Shown here in pieces: positions 1 to 5,255 of a stretch of 5,255 nucleotides of DNA. The DNA is from an uncultured Gemmatimonadaceae bacterium (GTDB lineage: Bacteria > Gemmatimonadota > Gemmatimonadetes > Gemmatimonadales > Gemmatimonadaceae). The position numbers were made by a program, and so were the translations under genes. Position 1 is the first letter of the stretch; each line of letters begins with the position of its first letter. Below the pieces are notes generated by a model that was given only the letters and a program-made list of their open reading frames with translations, was not told the DNA's origin and ran no database searches. The DNA lies in assembly GCA_955652265.1 (NCBI GenBank), contig CATPBD010000086.1, forward strand, positions 1 to 5,255. Reading direction: 5' to 3'.

Positions 1-2082
<2,082 letters not shown>

Positions 2083-2086
<4 letters not shown>

Positions 2087-2388
2087 AAGGCAGAGAGCGT
2101 GCGGAGCTGCGGGCTGAAGCGCATCACCTGAGTCCGACGGTTCACGTCGGCCAACACGGTCTTACGCCGTCGGTGATCAGCTCGCTAGACGATGCGTTGC
2201 GCACGCGCGAGCTGGTGAAGGTGAAGCTCGGGAACAAGGACGACGTAGGGCCCAGGGACGTGGCCAACTCTCTGGCGCTCGCGACAAACTCCGCCGTAGT
2301 GCAGGTGATTGGACGCACGGCTACGCTTTTCCGCGAGAACCCTGAGATGGATAAGAAGCGCGGCGAGATTCCGCCGTGGCGAAAGTAG
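2083..2388 (+). CDS. yhbY: YhbY-family CRM-domain RNA-binding protein
   Basis: This 101-residue protein is a single CRM (chloroplast RNA splicing and ribosome maturation) domain, as in E. coli YhbY, which associates with pre-50S ribosomal particles. The signature GxxG loop is Gly23-Gln-His-Gly26, in a VGQHGLTPSV context. It is followed by the ELVKVKL strand and a VQVIGRTATLFR strand near 83-94, both matching the family. The C-terminal tail is polar and basic (DKKRGEIPPWRK). The start is TTG at 2083; the only stop-free stretch upstream begins at 2044 and contains no ATG, GTG or TTG in frame. TTG overlaps the peptidase TGA as TTGA, so start and stop share bases. GAGGAA immediately upstream is too close for a standard Shine-Dalgarno, which suggests re-initiation by ribosomes finishing the peptidase. 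Role in ribosome assembly is from family knowledge. Confidence 0.92.
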
Positions 2389-2417
2389 AACGGTGCTCAA
2401 TAAACCACTTCAACGGA

Positions 2418-2445
2418 TTGATATTCACCCACGCGGGTCTATTTT
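2418..2445 (+). promoter_or_regulatory. Candidate sigma70-type promoter for the ferredoxin block
   Basis: The 114-base gap between yhbY and the ferredoxin gene holds TTGATA (2418-2423), a 16-base spacer and TATTTT (2440-2445), close to -35/-10 consensus. The same stretch contains ACCC-ACGC-GGGT (2427-2438) followed by CTATTTTT, so it could instead be a weak terminator for the upstream genes. The rest of the gap, 2446-2500, is GC-rich leader with no recognised element. Confidence 0.4.
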
Positions 2446-2502
2446 TCGCAAAGCAAGGACTCCCGGCGCCGCTCCGACCGCCGCCGTACTATCGGGACAG
2501 AC

Positions 2503-2766
2503 ATGCCTTACGTCATAACTGAAGCCTGCAAGAATACGAAGGACCGCGCCTGCGTAGACGTGTGTCCTGTCGACTGCATCTACGAGGGACCGGACCAGCT
2601 CTACATCCATCCCGACGAATGCATCGATTGTGGCGCGTGCGAACCCGAGTGTCCGGTGACCGCGATTTTCCCCGAAGAAGACGTGCCCGCTAACATGAAG
2701 GAATACGTTCAGATCAATCGTGAAGTCTTCAAGGGCGAAAATCCTCCGGGACGGCCCAACCGGTAG
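2503..2766 (+). CDS. 7Fe ferredoxin ([3Fe-4S]/[4Fe-4S])
   Basis: This is a small soluble electron carrier of 87 residues with two ferredoxin motifs. Cys9, Cys17, Cys21 and the distant Cys50 would bind a [3Fe-4S] cluster. The usual extra cysteine of a 4Fe site is absent in the C9-KNTKDRA-C17 segment. Cys25, Cys40, Cys43 and Cys46 would bind a [4Fe-4S] cluster. This matches the 7Fe ferredoxins of thermophiles and actinobacteria, which share the CPVDCIYEG and [17 protein letters not shown] blocks. The tail (about 60-87) resembles the usual helix after the second cluster. ATG 2503 is preceded by a modest GGGA at 2494-2497, 5 bases away. The partner enzyme cannot be inferred: neither neighbour is an obvious oxidoreductase. 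It follows a candidate promoter and may share a transcript with the mutarotase 57 bases downstream. Confidence 0.95.
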   Translation: MPYVITEACKNTKDRACVDVCPVDCIYEGPDQLYIHPDECIDCGACEPECPVTAIFPEEDVPANMKEYVQINREVFKGENPPGRPNR

Positions 2767-2823
2767 CCATTCCAGTGCGAGCGCCTGGCGGAATCCGCTG
2801 CTCTTCCATCAATATCTGATCCC

Positions 2824-3678
2824 ATGACTCCTCCCCTCGTTCCCGGAAAGAACGGCATGGCCACCGTACTGCTGTCGCATCCATCGGGCAGCTCGGCGGA
2901 CGTCTATCTGAATGGCGCGCACGTCACCTCCTGGATTCCGGCGGGCGGCAAGGAAATGCTGTTCATGGGAAAGACAGCGACGTTTGCGCCGGGTGATCCG
3001 ATTCGCGGCGGAATCCCGGTCGTCTTTCCGCAGTTCGCGAACACGGGACCACTTCCGCAGCACGGGTTCGCGCGCAAAACAGAATGGCAGCTGGCGGAGA
3101 ATGCCGACGCGTCGGACGATCCATCATCGGTCAAACTCATCCTCGTCGACGACCATCGCACTCGCGAGCTGTGGCCGTATCATTTCCGCGCCGAGCTCAC
3201 TGCGACGATCGACGACAAGTCCCTTCAGGTGAAGCTGGATGTCTTCAATACCGGCGACGAAGTGTTCAGTTTCACGTCCGCGCTGCACACCTATATTGCG
3301 GTTGCCGACATCCGGGAATCGGCAATCCGCGGATTTGGCGGCAAGTGGTACCTCGACAAAACGCAGGGCGGAAACGAGACGAAGGACGCCGCAAAGAAGC
3401 TCGTGATATCCGACGAGACCGATCGAGTTTACCTAAAGGCGCCAAAGAAGGTAGAGGTGGAAGATCGCGGGAATGAACGCCGGATCGAAATCCGCTCTGC
3501 CGGGTTCAAGGACGCCGTCGTCTGGAATCCGTGGGCCGAGAAGGTCACCGGCTTCATCGGTTTGGACACCGATGACTACATGAGGATGGTCTGTGTGGAA
3601 GCGGCGCAGATCGGCTCACCGGTGGAGCTCAAGCCCGGCACGTCGTGGGGCGGCTCGCAGACTCTGGCGCTCGTGTAA
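2824..3678 (+). CDS. D-hexose-6-phosphate mutarotase-like aldose 1-epimerase
   Basis: This 284-residue protein belongs to the galactose-mutarotase superfamily, in the branch of yeast YMR099c and E. coli YeaD, which interconverts alpha and beta anomers of hexose 6-phosphates in the cytoplasm. Visible landmarks are PIRGGIPVVFPQF (59-71), QHGFAR (79-84), SALHTY with His155, VVWNPW, and MVCVEAA with Glu259. By comparison with YMR099c, His155 and Glu259 are the likely acid/base pair. The arginines of RGG (Arg61) and HGFAR (Arg84) are the likely phosphate contacts, which points to sugar phosphates rather than free sugars. No Shine-Dalgarno precedes ATG 2824. An internal ATG at 2857 (Met12) has GGAAAG at 2845-2850 and is a reasonable alternative start, costing 11 residues before the first strand. 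The TAA stop abuts the next gene's GTG. Confidence 0.92.
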   Translation: MTPPLVPGKNGMATVLLSHPSGSSADVYLNGAHVTSWIPAGGKEMLFMGKTATFAPGDPIRGGIPVVFPQFANTGPLPQHGFARKTEWQLAENADASDDPSSVKLILVDDHRTRELWPYHFRAELTATIDDKSLQVKLDVFNTGDEVFSFTSALHTYIAVADIRESAIRGFGGKWYLDKTQGGNETKDAAKKLVISDETDRVYLKAPKKVEVEDRGNERRIEIRSAGFKDAVVWNPWAEKVTGFIGLDTDDYMRMVCVEAAQIGSPVELKPGTSWGGSQTLALV

Positions 3679-3876
3679 GTGCCGATCTTCCGCCCGTCTG
3701 CCTTCAAGTGGCAATGCGACAGGTGCGGAGTCTTTTTCGGAGCAGGAAAGGGCGGGGGGTGCTCGTCCTGTAAGCGGGCGCTGTGCGATTCGCACTTGTA
3801 CGGCTCGTTCCTGGATAAGCTCAAGGCGTGCTTCTCCAGTGAAAGGGTAGTGTGCGTCGAGTGCAGGGCGCGATGA
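3679..3876 (+). CDS. Small cross-brace-like zinc-finger protein, unknown function
   Basis: I do not recognise this 65-residue protein as a named family. It contains four ligand pairs: Cys13/Cys16, Cys28/Cys31, Cys36/His39 and Cys59/Cys62. The spacing is CX2C-X11-CX2C-X4-CX2H-X19-CX2C. That layout is close to FYVE-type cross-brace fingers, and its first six ligands also match AN1-type fingers, so two zinc ions are the natural prediction. Cys51 is an extra unpaired cysteine. There is no signal peptide or membrane segment, and the protein is basic. The GTG start immediately follows the mutarotase TAA, with no Shine-Dalgarno of its own and no other start codon near the N terminus, so translational coupling is likely. 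The ordered metal-ligand pattern argues for a real gene rather than a chance frame. RNA, DNA or protein binding are all possible. Confidence 0.75.
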   Translation: MPIFRPSAFKWQCDRCGVFFGAGKGGGCSSCKRALCDSHLYGSFLDKLKACFSSERVVCVECRAR

Positions 3877-3894
3877 CGGCAGCGGGTAGCAGCG

Positions 3895-3911
3895 TAGTTG
3901 GTTACTAACTA
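3895..3911. terminator. Possible weak bidirectional terminator hairpin
   Basis: TAGTTGGTTACTAACTA is a 7-bp inverted repeat (one G-T wobble) with a three-base loop. It sits in the 32-base gap between convergent genes and runs into the methyltransferase stop codon. It lacks a T-run and is AT-rich, so termination activity is uncertain. Confidence 0.3.
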
Positions 3912-4574
3912 GAACCGCTTAAAGAAGCCTATCGCCCCGACCTGCATGTTCCCGTCTAGGACCTGACTCTTGATCCAGAACGCGAGCAGCAGCACAGCGT
4001 ACTGTAGAAACGTGCTGATCTCGCTCTTGAACGCTTCGCCCCAATGGTGTTCCCCCGCGGGTCGTTCGCCTCGCGGCGGGCGAGGGATCCAGCGTGGTGT
4101 CTCGTTCTTGTAATCCAGATACTCGCGCCCGAAGGTCGACTCGAGCACTCCTTCCTCGTAACGCACGATCAGCTCGTACTCCAGCGCGAAGAGCAGCACC
4201 GCGATCGGCAGAAACCAGAGTACACCCGAGATCGTGACGAACCCGATCCAGATCAGAAAGTTGCCGTTGTAAAGTGGGTTCCTGCTCCAGGAAAAAATCC
4301 CGTAGGTAACGAGTCGCTCCACGTTGCGCGAGCGGCGGCGGGTAACGGTGCCGGCTGTCGCGACTCCTGCTAGACGGATCGCCTCACCGATGATGATCAG
4401 CGCGAGTCCGACCTCCCAGCGGAACGGAGATGTCGTGCCCGGCATGACGAGCGGGATACCCAGGAACAGAAGCGGTAGCCAGCCTCGGTGACGGAACAGC
4501 ACGCCGCCGATCTGCGCCGGAATCGATTGCTCAGCGGCGCTGAGTCGCTCCGGTGCGGGAGTGGAGTTATTCAC
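3909..4574 (-). CDS. ICMT/PEMT-family membrane methyltransferase
   Basis: This 221-residue integral membrane protein belongs to the isoprenylcysteine carboxyl methyltransferase / phospholipid methyltransferase superfamily, which uses SAM to methylate lipid-linked or membrane substrates. The core signature is RNPLYNGN at 98-105, then a hydrophobic span (106-137). RYEEGVLESTFGREYLDY (138-155) and PRWIP (160-164) follow; the EE and FG..Y residues belong to the SAM-binding C-terminal region of the family. Other hydrophobic spans lie at about 32-46, 55-75 and 186-205. The segment after PRWIP (HHWGEAFKSE plus a last helix) is seen in a subset of bacterial relatives. The substrate is unknown; bacteria seldom make prenylated proteins, so a lipid or small molecule is more likely. 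The start is GTG 4574, with no Shine-Dalgarno and no in-frame upstream start. It lies 39 bases after the thioesterase gene, probably in one operon. Confidence 0.85.
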   Translation of the reverse strand: MNNSTPAPERLSAAEQSIPAQIGGVLFRHRGWLPLLFLGIPLVMPGTTSPFRWEVGLALIIIGEAIRLAGVATAGTVTRRRSRNVERLVTYGIFSWSRNPLYNGNFLIWIGFVTISGVLWFLPIAVLLFALEYELIVRYEEGVLESTFGREYLDYKNETPRWIPRPPRGERPAGEHHWGEAFKSEISTFLQYAVLLLAFWIKSQVLDGNMQVGAIGFFKRF

Positions 4575-4613
4575 GTGTTGCGCGTGCGTTAAGCGTGAGA
4601 CTCGATCATCTCG

Positions 4614-5036
4614 CTACTCGGTCTCACCGCCGGCTTCCTCCTCCCATGGGGAGAAGAGCGTCCGCCATTGATCTGGAACGGGTATTGGCTTTCCATCAGG
4701 CGAGACCGTGACGTAAACGAACGAGGCGTCGCACACCACCGCATTCCGCTGATTGCGCACGACCTGCCGGACAATGAAGCTGGTATTCCCGACCGACAGG
4801 AGTCCCGTACGAATGCTCAGGTCGTCGCCAGGGAATGTCTGCGCCTGGTACGATGCTTCCACTTTGCGCACGACCGCCCATAAGTTCGATCTCATGTACT
4901 CGTCATACGACATGAACCCCTCGAGAGCCGACCAGCGTGCTCGCTCCAGCAGAACCAGCATGTGTGCATGATTCACGTGTCCCACGGAATCGCAATCGCT
5001 CGGGTAGATATGAACCTTGAAATCTTCCGGCATCAT
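4614..5036 (-). CDS. Hot-dog acyl-CoA thioesterase (4HBT/YbgC-like)
   Basis: This is a predicted cytoplasmic thioesterase that hydrolyses acyl-CoA or acyl-ACP thioesters. From the chosen start it is 140 residues, the normal size of a single hot-dog domain. The active-site segment is SDCDSVGHVNHAHML (13-27). Asp16, in a DCD context like 4-hydroxybenzoyl-CoA thioesterase, is the likely catalytic residue, followed by the long helix LLERARWSALEG. Later strands (VVRKVEASYQAQTFPGDDL, VGNTSFIVRQVV, CDASFVYVTV) fit the fold. The frame is open up to ATG 5159, but the added 41 residues have no family match and would overlap the divergent exonuclease gene. The ATG pair at 5034-5036 and 5031-5033 therefore starts the protein. 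No clear Shine-Dalgarno precedes it. The natural substrate is unknown. Pairing with the downstream membrane methyltransferase suggests lipid-related metabolism, but only by proximity. Confidence 0.9.
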   Translation of the reverse strand: MMPEDFKVHIYPSDCDSVGHVNHAHMLVLLERARWSALEGFMSYDEYMRSNLWAVVRKVEASYQAQTFPGDDLSIRTGLLSVGNTSFIVRQVVRNQRNAVVCDASFVYVTVSPDGKPIPVPDQWRTLFSPWEEEAGGETE

Positions 5037-5105
5037 GTTGTGGAAAAGAGTGGAATCGCGGCCCACGAAAGTTAACCCGCTCGGGGCGTGACACCATTCA
5101 CGCGC

Positions 5106-5111
5106 TAGATT
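5106..5111 (+). promoter_or_regulatory. Candidate -10 box for leaderless exonuclease mRNA
   Basis: TAGATT fits the TANNNT -10 pattern and ends 6 bases before the ATG at 5118, so transcription would begin at or next to the start codon. No Shine-Dalgarno is present and no convincing -35 box is seen. The 81-base divergent region 5037-5117 should also hold the minus-strand thioesterase promoter. A weak candidate there is TAACTT, read on the minus strand at 5074-5069. Confidence 0.4.
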
Positions 5112-5117
5112 TCGCTG

Positions 5118-5255
5118 ATGCCTCCAGCTCACTCGGATGGCGCGCTCTACCTCGACCAACCCGAGCAGGTAGACCGCTTCCTCAATGAAATATCAGATGT
5201 GAAGGAGCTCGCGCTCGACACCGAAGGCGCGAGCTTTCACCGCTTTCTCGACCGC
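5118..5255 (+). CDS. RNase D-like 3'-5' exonuclease, N-terminal part only
   Basis: Only the first 46 codons are in the window; the gene continues past the right edge. The segment LALDTEGASFHRFLDR (31-46) is the exonuclease I motif of the DEDD superfamily. Asp34 and Glu36 are the first two metal-binding acidic residues, and the SFHRF continuation is typical of RNase D-like proteins that trim the 3' ends of tRNA and other stable RNAs. The preceding residues (ALYLDQPEQVDRFLNEI) match the usual lead-in strand and helix. An in-frame TAG at 5106 and the absence of another start codon fix ATG 5118 as the likely start. The gene is divergent from the thioesterase. The tyrosine/aspartate of motif III and any HRDC domain lie outside the window, so the RNase D assignment rests on motif I alone. 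Confidence 0.82.
   Translation, partial: MPPAHSDGALYLDQPEQVDRFLNEISDVKELALDTEGASFHRFLDR

Noticed and set aside
2786..2800. Hairpin TGGCGGAATCCGCTG after the ferredoxin gene as a terminator
   Set aside because: The stem has only four strong pairs plus wobbles and no T-run follows; the mutarotase gene starts 57 bases after the ferredoxin stop.
4044..4373. Open frame on the + strand opposite the methyltransferase gene
   Set aside because: The minus-strand product has clear family motifs and membrane helices, while this frame shows no domain.
4572..4577. CACGTG palindrome at the methyltransferase start
   Set aside because: A six-base palindrome is expected by chance and no second copy or spacing pattern supports an operator.
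5037..5159. Longer thioesterase with 41 extra N-terminal residues
   Set aside because: The extra residues do not resemble the hot-dog family and would overlap the divergent exonuclease start; the ATG at 5036 gives the normal domain length.

Overview
The window is a GC-rich, gene-dense bacterial chromosomal segment with nine protein genes, eight complete and one cut by the right edge. The gene content is housekeeping or house-cleaning in character. There is no IS element, phage gene, CRISPR array, tRNA or rRNA, and no gene-free stretch longer than about 120 bases. The cyanobacterial-style short ThiC, weak or absent Shine-Dalgarno sites before several starts, and frequent GTG/TTG starts would suit a Gemmatimonadota-like soil bacterium. 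That placement is an inference from protein style, not a proven assignment.

Left block (1-2388, + strand): thiC (thiamine pyrimidine synthase), a secreted M23-type metallopeptidase that is probably a lipoprotein, and a YhbY-type CRM-domain RNA-binding protein. They are stacked with 17-base and 4-base overlaps, so they are almost certainly co-transcribed, although their functions (cofactor synthesis, cell-wall cleavage, ribosome assembly) are not obviously linked.

Middle block (2389-3876, + strand): after a 114-base gap holding a candidate promoter come a 7Fe-type ferredoxin, a D-hexose-6-phosphate mutarotase-like protein, and a 65-residue protein with eight zinc-ligand-like residues. The small protein's GTG start directly abuts the mutarotase TAA stop. 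It is the least familiar element here: its Cys/His spacing resembles cross-brace zinc fingers (FYVE/AN1-like).

Right block (3877-5255): a minus-strand pair, a hot-dog acyl-CoA thioesterase followed by an ICMT/PEMT-family membrane methyltransferase, runs convergently toward the middle block. Divergent from this pair, the first 46 codons of an RNase D-like DEDD exonuclease run off the right edge. The exonuclease start has a TANNNT -10-like box seven bases upstream and no Shine-Dalgarno, as expected for a leaderless transcript.

I do not see a clear new multi-gene system. The best leads are the small zinc-finger protein, the possible leaderless start, and the paired hairpins at the thiC/peptidase overlap, one of which has the thiC stop codon as its loop.
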